Positions 38,195 to 49,800 of a stretch of DNA of 64,000 nucleotides are shown here, one piece after another (position 1 is the stretch's first letter; each line of letters begins with the position of its first letter). The stretch is taken from contig NW_025943805.1 in the NCBI RefSeq assembly GCF_000764305.2, positions 344,782 through 408,781 of the forward strand. The letters run 5' to 3'. Both the position numbers and the translations under genes were made by a program. Under the pieces are notes generated by a model, which made no database searches, was not told where the DNA came from, and saw only the letters and a program-made list of their open reading frames with translations. The stretch is from Hyalella azteca (taxonomy: Eukaryota > Arthropoda > Malacostraca > Amphipoda > Hyalellidae).

Positions 38195-38690
38195 ATGAAA
38201 ATTTAACTTTGTTGACTTAAGCTCCTAACAGATCCCAATAGAGGCAAACCAGCAGGGAACCAAATTAAATCATAACAAATCAATAATTCAACACTGTTTG
38301 GCGGAGCATAACAAGGATGAATTTGCGGACCGGAGCGGCGCTGGTGCCGGGGCTGTGCCTCCGCAGCTGCGGAACAACTGGAATTATCAGGACGTCGACC
38401 ACGTATTAAAAGTTGGTGACAAATTAAAACTTATTGTGAAGTACATACAATAAAAATCTTAGTACCCACGATTAAGAAATTCTAGAGTTTTTCAATATAA
38501 ATGAATAATCATCCATTGTAAGTTGTAGTAATTTTAAATAAATATATTGTAAACAGTGAATTATATGTGTAGTAATATCAGCATTGTACTGCGTTATGTC
38601 AGGCGCGGGGGTGGTATTAAAACAAGCGGCGACGGTGAAAGAACTTGTACAACGAAATACAATCACTTCAAGTTAATGATCAGAGAGTGG
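38195..38690 (+). repeat. Duplicated block with possible exon, copy 1
   Basis: Nearly identical to 52060-52556. It contains a GC-rich stretch (38310-38400) open in two plus-strand frames. One begins with ATG at 38319 (M-N-L-R-T-G-A-A-L-V-P-G, 29 codons). The other reads N-K-D-E-F-A-D-R-S-G through V-L-K-V-G-D-K-L-K-L and ends at a stop. The second frame is open in both copies, the single length difference being 6 nt, but the copies differ by several replacements. I cannot decide which frame, if either, is coding. Confidence 0.6.
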
Positions 38691-38697
38691 GACGCTA

Positions 38698-39650
38698 GGG
38701 TTCAGAAGGGTTCAGAAGGGTTCAGAAGGGTTCAGAATGGTTCAGAAGGGTTCAGAAGGGTTCAGAAGGGTTCAGAAGGGTTCAGAAGGGTTCAGAAGGG
38801 TTCAGAAGGGTTCAGAAGGATTCAGAAGGATTCAGAAGGGTTCAAAAGGGTTCAGAATGGTTCAGAAGGGTTCAGATGGGTTCAGAAGGATTCAGAAGGG
38901 TTCAGAAGGGTTCAGAAGGGTTCAAAAGGGTTCAGAAGAGTGCAGAAAGGTTCAGAAGGGTTAAGAAGGGTTCAGAAGGTTTCAGAAGAGTTCAAAAGGG
39001 TTCAGAAGGGTTAAGGAGGGCTCAGAAGGGTTCAGAAGGGTTCAAAAGGGTTCAGAAGATTTCAGAAAGATTCGGAAGGGTTCAGAAGGGTTAAGAGGGG
39101 TTCAGAAGGGTTTAGAAGGGTTCAGAAGGGTTCAGAAGGGTTCAGAAAGGTTCAGAAGGGTTCAGAAAGGTTCAGAAGGGTTCGGAAAGGTTTAGAAGGG
39201 TTCAGAAGGGTTCAGAATGGTTCAGAATGGTTCAGAAGGGTTTAGAAGGGTTCAGAAGGGTTCAGAAGGGTTCAATAGGGTTCAGAAGGGTTCAGAAGGG
39301 TTCAAAAGGGCTCAGAAGGGTTCAGAAGGGTTCAGAAGGATTCAGAAGGGTTCAGAAGGGTTCAGAAGGGTTCATAAGGGTTCAGAAGGGTTCAGAAGGG
39401 TTCAGAAGGGTTCGGAAGGGTTCAGAATGGTTCAGAAGGGTTCAGAAGGGTTCAGAAGGGTTCGGAAAGGTTCAGAATGGTTTAGAAGGGTTCAGAAGGG
39501 TTCAGAAGGGTTCAGAAGGGTTCAGCAGGGTTCAGAAGGGTTCAGAAAGTTTCAGAAAGGTTCAGAAGGGTTCAGAAGGGTTCAGAAGGGTTCGGAAAGG
39601 TTCAGAAGGGTTCGGAAGGGTTTATAATGGTACAGAAGGATTCAGTCTTC
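38698..39650. repeat. 10-bp minisatellite (ttcagaaggg), about 95 units
   Basis: The 10-bp register is kept without net insertion or deletion from 38701 to about 39630. Variation is by substitution only (ttcaaaaggg, ttcagaatgg, ttcggaaagg, ttcagatggg). Ten is not a multiple of three and the unit has no stop, so all forward frames can encode the same decapeptide cycle (F-R-R-V-Q-K-G-S-E-G). The open frames across this region are products of the repeat. Confidence 0.98.
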
Positions 39651-39654
39651 TTGT

Positions 39655-40475
39655 CCGTCGGTCACCAGTTATACTAAAAAATTAGTGAGGCTCTGTCCAA
39701 ATAACGATTTACTCCTTGCCCTGTTGTGGGTCCGGTAAAAATTTCATTTCTCTGTTTCTCACATTTTTTAAAATTTAATAAGAAATTTAGCCGGCCGACG
39801 CAATTGAAAAAAAACCTAAATCGTGGAATTTGTGCGAAAAAAAACATCTGGCAACCATGGTTTGGCCGGCGGCAGCTTCTGATTTGGATTACCAGAAGCT
39901 GGGGCGACTCTAAAGTTTGTTGGGGGGGTATCTGGGCGACCGTAAAGTTACCCCCTCAAACGCATCGCACTGACCGCTCCCTCCACAGTAACTATTGATT
40001 ACTTCAGCTACTTGACGCTCAAGGTAGATTATGAAGAGTTACATCTCATTGACTAGACCAATTAAATGCGCAATGGTACATTTTTGTGCGTGTTGCTACG
40101 ATGAACGTAAATTTTCTTATGTTATATTTAGTAATTTATCACCTGTGTTGCTCCTAGACGATCGAAATATGATGAAACATTTGTCTCTTTTTCCGAACCA
40201 CTAACGGTAAGCTTTAATGGTTCCATCAATGAAAACTTCCAGTCTTGAACTATTCACACAATGAAAACTTTGTTTTGAGCTCATGTAAAATTCAAGTATA
40301 AGCAATCTATTTGAACAACAGTTGTACCTAAGTGTAAAGATTTTTCCATTTATTTTGTTAACATTGCAATCATTTTATCAGGTGCGGATCCTTGGCAACA
40401 TCCTGCATTTTCCGATCGGTTACACCCCAAGTTCAAACACTGCCATTCAAACGCAAGTAAAGGCGTGAATATGAT
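39655..40475. other. Unassigned segment
   Basis: Contains a G-rich stretch at 39860-39990 in which gggcgactctaaagtt and gggcgaccgtaaagtt are near-copies. An open plus frame there is not recognised. The rest is AT-rich. Confidence 0.3.
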
Positions 40476-40479
40476 GTAG

Positions 40480-40960
40480 AAACATTGATGAAATGCTAAG
40501 GTACAGTGCAGTTATATAGTACGTGTACAATTCAGAGTCCTTTCACGTACACTGTAGATGCAGTACAGACACTTAATTTGTTGTAGTACAGTTTTTGTGC
40601 AGGGTAATGTCGACAGTAATTCAGTGCAGATACTGGGCAGGAGCAGAAACGGTGATAGGTCGAAGTTTATGTCAGGGTTTATTTTAATTAGCATTACGAT
40701 TCCTCATTTCTGCTTTGCAAATTAAAAAAATATAACTCAGTACTCACTGCAGTGAGTAACAGAGAGCGCATTTTCTCGTTGGCGAAAACGCGAAGCCACG
40801 GAAAGACGGAAGGACAGACGGAAATGACGAGCAAAATAGCGCCTTTTTTAAAAAATGAGAAAATGCGCTAAAAACACACTCATTGGGATTCCACGATCAA
40901 GTTGTGTTTTCGTTGAACGCCAAGTAGATATTTCTGTAGATAGCATTGGGATATCTCTAA
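40480..40960. repeat. Block duplicated at 55255-55570
   Basis: Shared words: cacttaatttgttgtagtac, aattcagtgcaga, ggcaggagcagaaa, attacgattcctc, acgatcaag and tcgttgaa. The copy here carries the 150-bp short element at 40728-40875; the copy at 55.5 kb does not. Confidence 0.85.
40728..40875. mobile_element. 150-bp short interspersed element, copy b (with empty site)
   Basis: Same element as 28640-28793. Its paralogous empty site is at about 55495-55505, where aaattaagaaaac replaces aaattaaaaaa + element + aaaaacac. This shows the element was added to one copy of the duplicated block. Confidence 0.8.
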
Positions 40961-40992
40961 GATAAAAGATACAGAGTTTTTTTCCACTGCAG

Positions 40993-41039
40993 TGAAGCTC
41001 GGCGGCAACTATCGCTACATTAGCCTGAGGGATGAGACG
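40993..41039 (+). CDS. Isolated short exon, possibly FTP C-terminal
   Basis: Follows a strong acceptor (tttttttccactgcag) and precedes the donor gtatgg. The 47 nt start with two bases of a split codon and encode K-L-G-G-N-Y-R-Y-I-S-L-R-D-E-T with 12 of 15 codons ending in G or C. The R-Y-I-S-L pattern resembles the R-Y-V-x-V strand near the end of fucolectin-type (FTP) domains, but the stretch is too short for a firm call. Neighbouring exons of the same gene are not identified. The paralogous block at 55.6 kb has lost it. Confidence 0.45.
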
Positions 41040-41044
41040 GTATG

Positions 41045-42195
41045 GCTAGCCTTGTCTCTCTCTGCAAGATTCAAGCTTTTTCTGAACACTTCTTGTATTT
41101 CGTCAGCTATGACGAAAAATAGCACATTTGCATTCGCGTTTATGAGCATTATACTTTATAAATAGCCTTGCTATTTATATATTCATCATCAAAATGCAAC
41201 AGAGGCTTGCCAATTCGGAAACAAACAGATTATTATATCATATTATTATTATTATTTTCAAATATTTCATTTTATTTTTTATTTTAGTTTATGATATCCT
41301 GCCAATTGAAAGATTCATTTCAAAAACAAGCGGGTTAATTGTTACAAATTTCACTTGGTAAGGTATAAATTAGAATTAAAATATTATTATAGATATAAAT
41401 AATAAAATTCAAATCTATATTCAAGATGATCCCGATATTACACATCAATACTCTAATGAAAATCATATCAAGAAATTCAGGATGAAAAATTAATTTCATA
41501 TTCATCCAGCGAGTGTTGGAATTAAATTTCTAATATTAGTGTTGAATATTTCAATTTCCACTTTGAACATTTGGTTTGCAGGTTATATTTTATCAAATAG
41601 GGAAAAATTTCTCACGTTGCTTAAAATCATGCGCTGCAATGCGATAGGAAAATAAATGTGAAAACAGCTACAATTTAATTGAATTTTCTGTACATAATTC
41701 GCAATTTCAGAATTTAACTGCTATTATAATGTATTTATTACGATAAAAGTACAGTTTAATGGAGCATCTATCGACCTATGTGGCCTCTCAGACAAGCACT
41801 TTTGTCTTGAGAATAATTCTAAATACTTTGTTTCCTATAGAGTGATTTCACTGGATCAGAACTCTTAGTTCAGAACCAACTAAATTATTTAATTAAAGTT
41901 CAGGGCATTTTTATGCTAAGTTTATGATTTAAGTAAGAAAGTTTGTACTCACGGCGCTTATTCCTGGGAACGATTCTTTCCTGTCATTTGGTTCGTAATT
42001 TTTGTGACTGAGCGACCGTGACAAGTTGCCTGAGCCTGGCAAGTCTGTGTGACATCGACGGTGACATTTATTTGTGAAATAAAAAAATATTAATTTATAA
42101 TATTGTTAAATATACGCACAAACTCAAATTAATTTTGTATTATTTTTATCGTATAATATCGAAGACGTAGTAGTAAAATGTCTCATTTATAACGA
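41045..42195. other. AT-rich, no supported gene
   Basis: No exon-like patch apart from a mixed stretch at 41990-42065 with no open frame of interest. Confidence 0.4.
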
Positions 42196-42199
42196 TATA

Positions 42200-42690
42200 A
42201 TTCAGTTCCGATTATTTCTTCAGATTTTTTCAATACGATGAAAACATATGAATTGCGAGTGGACCTTATAAATGCTCTTGGTCCTCAGTCACTTCGTTTT
42301 TCAAGATAATTGCTCCAAATTGTAGAGTTCACTCGTTCAAGTTAATGGTATTGACCACAAGAATTAAAGGTTGCGGAAGATGAATCAGATATAAAAAAAA
42401 TTTACCCTGAACCTCGGTAAAAGCTCGGGACGGGCGAGACGGTGACAAGGTCTTGTGTTAAGTCACTTCAATTTAAGCGCCATACGTGAATAACAAAAAA
42501 TTAAATAATTCTCAAGTCCATTGAACTTCGCCAGTATTTGTAACATGCAACAAAAAACATTTTTCCGCACAAGATCGATTTGCAGGTTTATAGAAGATAT
42601 GCGCTCCATTTCCTCATGCGTTGCGAAACTGTGAACAGTGACTCTGCGAAACTATTCATTTCATTGTGTTTAGGATGACTGGTAAAAAAA
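42200..42690 (-). repeat. Arm of the inverted duplication with 35170-35640
   Basis: Reverse complement of 35170-35640 with moderate divergence (for example aacatgcaacaaaaaacatt versus its counterpart near 35310). Includes gcggaagatgaatcagatat and gttaatggtattgaccacaa. Confidence 0.8.
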
Positions 42691-42719
42691 TATAACATAG
42701 CAATAACTTCCATAATTTA

Positions 42720-43835
42720 TATTTTAAAACGGCCTACTCTTTACAGCGTAGGCCGCATAAAAGTACGATTACTTGCACGCTTTAAACATTAATTCTGTTA
42801 CGCATGCAGCCAGTTTTCTGTAAGAGAATCGGACACTGGATAATCGGAAATTGTTCTGTACCAATTAACTGGTGATATACCGATAATTATAGACCCAATT
42901 ATAGATGAGATTTGTTTTTCGTTCTATTCAAAATCTTACATTCATTAGGTCAATAATTAGATTTTTTCAAATGTGAGCTGTCTTATTCAGCTAGAAATAT
43001 ATACAGAATATTTATAATTTTTCTTAAGATATAGATATCTCATTCTGGTATGAATACGCAGATTCAGAAGCCCATGCAGAATGCATGGGCTTCTGGGAAT
43101 TCATAAGAATGCACTAATTTTTTTTAAAGATTGGGTAATTTATTAATTTTATGGGACTCATATCCGGAACATATAATGAATAATAAGGTTTTTGTAGAAA
43201 TTCACTATCTACTCCTGGTCACCTTCCACTGAATGAATGAATTGCACTTCCTGCTCTCAAAAATATGTACAGAAACCAATAGAAAAACGCTCATTTGGGC
43301 TCTTCATGACATACACATGGACATGTAATTCACATATATAATATTCCTTTAATAATTACGCAGGAGAGAAAACAATTATTTGCTCATAAGTCCAAGCTTC
43401 TATGCCAGACTTTAGTTTCCAGTTCAACAATTTTCAGGGCTTTTATAAAAAAACATTGAACTTATCAAAAGAATGCTGCCATAAAAAGCTTTAAATTGCA
43501 TACGCTATTTGTATGAGAAATAAATAAATAATACAAATTAAAACGCAGTACGCATTGAAAATTTGTCTAAACCAATTCAAATTTAATAATATAATTTGAA
43601 TAAGAGCTCACACCAATAACACATGACGCGAGCCTCCTTCACGGCACAACAATGATTAGATTGACATCTCTGTACTAACAACGTAAACACAGAACGAAAT
43701 TTTCACTGAACTTAGAGAGAATTAACTAAACAACTCTCACTCAAAACCGTAATACCGTAACATGTGCAGAAAACCGATTGAATAACGATCCATTTAAAGT
43801 TCTGTTGAGACCATCTGTTCTTTTGGTGAACTGAG
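42720..43835. other. AT-rich, no supported gene
   Basis: Contains only the hairpin at 43065-43095 and AT-rich sequence. Confidence 0.4.
43065..43095. repeat. Perfect 14-bp snap-back hairpin
   Basis: cagaagcccatgca, loop gaa, then the exact reverse complement tgcatgggcttctg. Confidence 0.95.
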
Positions 43836-46024
43836 AGTGTTCATATTTTATGTATGCCAACATAATAATAGTATGTATATTTGCATCATAATATTCAATT
43901 ACTACCTATTCGAGAGAAGTTACGACAAATTTTTCAATCAGGAAAAAAAATTAAGAAACGTAAGTCATCATTCAAAATATTTTCTGGACAATAAGATCAA
44001 AATGTTCCTAAACCTAAAAATTGTGTTTTGCTACCTTAATATTGCTGTGAACTACATTTTAAAAGTTGGAGGTGTTCCTGGTACAACTTATTAGAAGGTA
44101 AGTGGTGATGTATTTACAATTTTCATCTTGCATAAGATCTATCAATTAATTCCTAATGCGCTATGGGCAATAATTTATTACCCAGATAAATAAAATTGTC
44201 TAGTAAACTTTCCATCGCTCGGTATGGACAAAATGCTCATGAATACGATTTTTAAGTAGTAAATTTTTCATAATATATAATAATTACTATAACTATTTCC
44301 CTTCAAACTGGTATCTACCTAAATAAAATAATTCACTTGTGATAGTTCTACACGTGTGAGCCACTACGAAAATGTTATACCGTGTTGTTGGGACACATCC
44401 AAGTTCAGAGTATTCGATGAACTTCACACCTCTATACACGCAGATGTGGAATTTTGCAGGTTTACTCAAAATAATTGTTTCAATTTTATAAAAACTTCTG
44501 ATCCTTCAAAGTTGACCTACATCTTCATTTTTTGTTCGCACATCTTACCTACACTTGAGGGAGATGATAAGTATTATTTTCCTCCTTCGAGTCAACTCTA
44601 CTTTTCTGAGTTTCTTATTTATGTTTTCAACTTACTTTATCTGTACAAATTTTCCTACCTCTACTTTCAACCAATTTGGTTCAAACGGATGCATAAGATA
44701 TCAATTAATTTTAACTCTGAGCTCACAACTTTCTATATTCTCAAGCCGGTAAAGAAAGACACCTCCCACAAACTTTCCAATTTTACCTAAGGTTTGAATT
44801 TTCAGTTTCTATAACAATTTTCAGCTCTCATCTTACTAAGATGCATATATGGACATGTAAATGTATTTGTATATTGATAAATGTTTTAATTTCTCTCTTA
44901 AGTTTCCAACATTGCACGGCCATCATTGTTAGCCTTCACGAAGAACTCCATTTAATAATTAATTTTCCGTAGTTTGCCCTGACGAACGTGCCATACTTCG
45001 AAGGCCTGTGTGTCCCGACGTACGTGGAAGTGAACCTGGCGCGCGGCATTTCGCCTCGCATCTTATGCCTCTTGAAGTGCCGGCAACTTCCTACGTGAAC
45101 CTTCTTCACCGTCGCAGGTTCCCATATTATTTTACTTTAAATAAAAGAAAAAAGTAATTCAGAATACTGAAATTATTCGGTTGTAATGACTTCATCAAAC
45201 TGCGCCTAATACGCTAAGAATATAACATTTATGCATTAAAAATACATCGGGGAAATTTTAGCTTAAGTACCAGAGAACCGAAATATCACAACGGAGTTGC
45301 CATACGTCATTTTTACTGAGTTTTACTGAGTTAACTGAGTTTACAAAGCTCTTGAAACATTAATATTTTTTTCAATGGTTTAAGCTTATTTAGAGTACAC
45401 AATGAGAAATTACTAAATTTAAGATGTCGACATGATACCATAGTTTTTACATGTTCGTCGTCGATGTGTAAGTCCCGCATGTTCACAATAGTACATATTC
45501 AATTTTATTTTCAACATCCATAGATTCGGTTGGCAAGTTATGGACGTTCACGCTGGACGAGAGCTACCATCTTGGGAACTTCACGACTCCTACGGTGACC
45601 TCCTACTGGCCCAAGCTCGGGCCCACGGCCCCCCGCCGGGACGTGGACCTCATGAAGCCTGCTACGTCGGGGGGCGTCTACTGGCCCTACCAGCCTGGAC
45701 CCATGCTGGTCGCATGCCATTATATGCTTATGCTTATATATATACGCATGCGATTAGTCACCAAAGAATTCATTGATTTAAATTAATTCACCTGAAGAAT
45801 TAACATAAGATAACATAACACAGCGATGTCAGCGCTGAAGAGTAGGCCTGATGTGGTCTGTCGCCGATTCTTACTGTTCGTGACTTGTTCACTGAAGATC
45901 TAAAATTGTGTCATTTGACCGGATCTTTCCAGGACTGACGATAATTTGAAATAGATACTAGACTTTCACCGGGTTCGATATGGTGCTAGGCATTTCAAGT
46001 CTGAACATATATTTTTCCATAGCT

Positions 46025-46618
46025 TTATCTAGTCTGTTCTTGAACACGCGTTCGTACTCGGAGCGCCAACGACGTAATCGGGGAGGCTGTTCCACATGTC
46101 AGTGATTCGAAGCGAGAAAAAATTTTATCGCGTGGAGAAGTAGCAGCGCAGATTTTTAGTTTATAGCCGTGGCCCCAGGTGTTGGTTCTTGTTTCAAATT
46201 CAAGTAATCCTTCGGGGACCTTGTATAAACCATGAGTATACTTGTATACTTCAATGAGGTCCCCAGGCAGACGTCGATAACTGAGGCGTGGAAGCTTCCT
46301 AATCTTTAATCTTTCTTCATAGGACTTGCCCTTCAAGCCTGGAATTATCCTTGTTGCACGTCTTGGAACATTCTCTATTAAATTTTTGTCCTATTCAAAT
46401 CTCTGTGACCGCACAACGTTTCCAAACTTTAGATCCGGGCGCACGACAGCAACAAACAACTGCTTCATCGCTTCTGCATCTAGGAATTTGTATGGGCGTC
46501 TGATTAGTCCAAGAAGTTTGTTAGATGTGTTAGCTTGCGTTTCAACATGCTTAGAAAATTTCAGCTCCTTGTCGACATAAACTCCGAGATCTTTTTCCAC
46601 ACTAAACTTTTCAATCAT
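46025..46618 (-). pseudogene. CR1 ORF2, C-terminal region
   Basis: Two frames. The first part (46618-46391) carries E-K-D-L-G-V-Y-V-D and H-V-E-T-Q-A-N; the second (46336-46025) carries R-R-L-P-G-D-L-I-E-V-Y-K and H-G-L-Y-K-V-P-E-G-L. These are the conserved blocks downstream of the reverse-transcriptase palm in CR1 elements. The normal final block on valine/leucine-rich helices is scrambled by a frameshift near 46130. Confidence 0.85.
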
Positions 46619-46630
46619 TACTCTCTCGTT

Positions 46631-47727
46631 TCAACCATGTCTTCTCATACTGTAATTCTGCTGTTCATTGTTCTTCCCGAGGTGAAGTACTTTACACTTG
46701 TCAGCATTAAACCGCAGCTGCCACGTATCAGCCCAGTTAACTAAACTGTCCAGATCATCTTGCAATTGCGCCTTATTTGACGCATCCTTCACTGTATTAT
46801 AAACTTTTGTGTCGTCGGCATACATGGAGCACACGCTGGACACTACTTCTGGCAGATCGTTCATAAATGTAACGAACAAATAGGCCCAAGAACGCTTCAT
46901 TATGGCATGCCACTGGGCACTGATGCCCAGTCTGACACGGTTCCGTTAATACTGACACGTTGTCGTCTACCTACTAGAAAATTTCTGATCCTTCGGAATA
47001 CGTTTCCCTCAATTCCCAAAGACTTCACTTTACGCAACAGCCGCTCATGCGGAACACTGTCAAATGCGTTGGCAAAATCGAGGTACAATGCATCCACTGG
47101 CTTCTTTTTGTCCAGCAGGCGGGTCCAATCGTTCAACGTAGATAATAAGTTAGTGGTGCAGGATCTACCGGCAATAAAACCATGTTGACAATCTGATAGG
47201 AGATGGTGAACAGTCAACTGAGCGATAATCCTATCCCTCACAACAGATTCCATTACCTTACAATTTACAAACAACACTTGTCAGACTGACAGGGCGATAG
47301 TTACGGGGCTACTTTTGTCACCTTTTTTGAACACTGGTGTTATTTCAGCTTCTTTCCTATCGGATGGCAATGCTCCTTCGTTCAAGGTTTTTTGAAAGAA
47401 TACTGTCAATGGGCCGGCCAGAACGATTGCTAATTGTTCGAGCAATCTGGGATGGAAGCCGTCTGGTCCACATGACTTGTTGGGATTTAGAGCGACCAGG
47501 CGCTTGAGAACCTTTTCTTCATGTATTTCAAAACCTGTTAACTTCAAGCCGACTGGGCGCTCCTCAATATCTGGAATACTGTTAAAGTATTTCTCAATAT
47601 ATGTGAACACACTGCTGAAGAAGTGATTAAGAATGTTAGCCTTGCCTTCATCAGAGGAAAACTTTCGTTGGTCTACTTCCAAGTCAGATATACCGTCGTT
47701 TGTCCTGCACTTCGAACTAGCGTACAA
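46631..47727 (-). pseudogene. CR1 ORF2, reverse-transcriptase domain
   Basis: Read 5' to 3' on the minus strand: N-P-N-K-S-C-G-P-D-G-F-H-P-R (47727-47281 block), Y-L-D-F-A-N-A-F-D-S-V-P-H (47277-46900) and S-M-Y-A-D-D-T-K-V-Y (46900-46631). The catalytic FADD-type box is thus present as Y-A-D-D. A stop separates the first two blocks, and a deletion removes the Q-G-S-V-L-G-P motif at the 46900 junction, so no active enzyme can be made. Confidence 0.9.
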
Positions 47728-47803
47728 AATGAAGGCTTTCGGATTCTTTTTGCATTTTTAGCAATATTTTTTTCGAAGCTTTTCACTGCAGTGCGACAGA
47801 CTT

Positions 47804-48211
47804 TTATAGCTTGATTTCGAGCTCTTGCATACAGGTTCTAATCAGAATCGCTGCGAGTTCGTAAATAACGCTTGTAGGCTTTTTTTTGGTCTTTAGCTGA
47901 GCTTTAACTGTATTGGTAATCCACTGGGACTTTTTGACTCCTCCAAGCGTAATCTTAAGTACACAGGTATCAACTGCTGACATAACCGTGTCTTTTAGAA
48001 ATGACCGTGAATCAGCCAGATTCATGTCCTTAATACAGTCCGAAATATTCGCCGCATTCACCTCTTCATGGAGTTTAGCATAGTCGCTTTTCGCAAAGTT
48101 CAAACGTTCACGCTTCCGAAGCGTCTTTTCTGTACAGCACTTGATACTGAAAATCAATGATTGGTGGTGGCTTTTGCCCAACGGAGCCTCGTGGCGAAGC
48201 TCATCTATCAT
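47804..48211 (-). pseudogene. CR1 ORF2, linker between endonuclease and RT
   Basis: Begins after the E-A-P-L-G-K-S-H-H-Q-S-L block that ends the endonuclease and continues with R-K-R-E-R-L-N-F-A-K and D-C-I-K-D-M-N. Frame breaks occur at both ends. The segment overlaps the part of the family found as a separate fragment at 29025-29289. Confidence 0.85.
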
Positions 48212-48370
48212 TGATTATTTACTGGTAAACACTAGATCTAGAATATTTGGGGTCTGTTTACCCCTTAAATGGGTTGGCTTGGTGATGTTCTGGATTAAAA
48301 ATGAGTCTCGCAAAAACTCCAAGAACAGGGATGCTGGGTGATTCCCATCTCATAGAGAAGATTCATCTGC

Positions 48371-48850
48371 TCAGTCTATCTCTGGATGGGTAAAGTCACC
48401 AACGATCAACGTATGCGATCTGCCGAAAGTCATGCTCGGTAAAAGGCTGTTTATTACTTTATCTTTATCAGAGGAGCTGTTAGGTGATCCATAAAGGACT
48501 CCCATGAGGAGGCTATCCTTGCCTTTTAGAGTAAGTTCGCACCACACTGATTCTATAGCTGATTGATACCCTGCAGATAACTTAACTTGCTGGGCCCCAT
48601 AAGAGGTTTTAACCCACAGGGCTACACCTCTACTGCACTGCTCTTCATTTAAGTTATGAAAACAATCGAAACCTGGCAACTGAAATTCAACAGGTAAAAT
48701 TTTCCCCTCGTGATTTTTAGGGAATGCTTCTGTAATACAAATAATGTCTATACACTCGTTTGCGATCATAGTTATCAGTTCACTTTTTTTTTGTTCAAAA
48801 CGGAATCCGAGTTCGTGTTAAAACATTTAAAATTTTTTTGTGCATTTTCA
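48371..48850 (-). pseudogene. CR1 ORF2, APE-type endonuclease
   Basis: Upstream block N-T-N-S-D-S-V-L-N-K (the CR1 Y-T-N-A-D-S-L-x-N-K motif) is followed, across an A-run that shifts the frame, by D-I-I-C-I-T-E-A-F, R-G-V-A-L-W-V-K, Y-G-S-P-N-S and V-G-D-F-T-H-P-E-I-D. The catalytic Asn of the GDFN motif is replaced by Thr, which would inactivate the nuclease even without the frameshift. Confidence 0.87.
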
Positions 48851-49122
48851 CTTTGATGTATGCGGTTACTTCCTACATTATTTACAGGCCTTGATTTACG
48901 GACATCATTCCTACTAATTACCTGTCTTCCATCTCCTCTGACTGACCGTGAGCGGCCGGTGTTGTCTTGACAGCTTGGAAGTGATTGACGTGATTTTCCG
49001 CCTGATTATCTCCTGCCATTTCTTGCGAAAAACGCCCTCTCTAAAGAGGTGGAATCTTTCTTTACAAAAACTGACTTGTAATCAGCGGATTCTCCAAGCT
49101 TTCTCGCTGTTTTCAGCACGCT

Positions 49123-49800
49123 CTAGACCTGAGCAGGATGCTTTACAGTCACCAAAAGAGGTCTGCAGGTGTTGGCAGCAGCATCCTTCGAGCGTGGTCT
49201 CTTGCACGACGTAACATCAATCGGTGTGTTGAGTACCTTGCTGCAACAATCTACAACAAATGCCGTGTCATCCATCACTCGGTCCATCGCATCAGATGCG
49301 GTACTTTCGGGAATCCCAAACCAAACCAGGTTGGACTTCCTACGTTCTCTATCAAGAAATTCACGTGAGCTTTCGCTAGCGACTTCAGGTAAATAAGCTC
49401 TCTTGTTCTTTACTTCCATTTCTTCCGTATTTTTCAGCTGAGCTTTCACTTCAGTCAGCTCATTGCATATCGAGCTCAATTTTGTCACTAAGCGAGCGTA
49501 TCATCTCGCTCAAGGAGTTTACTACATCATTCAACGATTTCGACTCATTGCTGTGCTCTTCCACCTACTCCGCTTTTTCGAGCACCAAGAGTTGGTTTTT
49601 CGCAATCACGGCAAAACCAATAAAGTAATTTAGACTTCTGGGAAAATGAATACTCCTTGCAGCTCAACTTCAAACAGCTGATACAAATGAGATCTTCGCA
49701 TCGTTCACAGGTGACCGTCTGGACTTCGCTCAGAGAGATCACTCTGCAGTACTTGCAAACTTTCGTCTCTAGCTGGGCTGATTTGGTTTCATTTTTTTCT
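49123..49800 (-). pseudogene. CR1 ORF1 (zinc-finger and coiled-coil protein)
   Basis: The first block (about 49790-49545) has C-K-Y-C, C-E-R-C, C-I-S-C and W-F-C-R-D-C, a PHD-like Cys-rich finger typical of CR1/L2 ORF1. The second block (49488-49123) has a short coiled coil, then R-R-K-S-N-L-V-W-F-G-I-P-E-S and a Cys/Arg-rich segment. The two blocks are in different frames. Confidence 0.75.

Noticed and set aside
38319..38408. ATG-initiated 29-codon frame in the duplicated block taken as a signal-peptide exon
   Set aside because: A competing frame is open over a longer span in both copies and no donor gives the phase required by exon A, so I did not call it.
38556..39685. Several overlapping ORFs of 70-150 codons across the ttcagaaggg array
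   Set aside because: They exist in all forward frames because the 10-bp unit has no stop codon. No flanking coding evidence.
44356..44790. 144-codon plus-strand frame, with a related 130-codon minus-strand frame at 59601-59993
   Set aside because: The two are similar, but at the DNA level across an intron-like region. Exon 1 splices in phase directly to exon A past this segment, so I treat it as duplicated intron.
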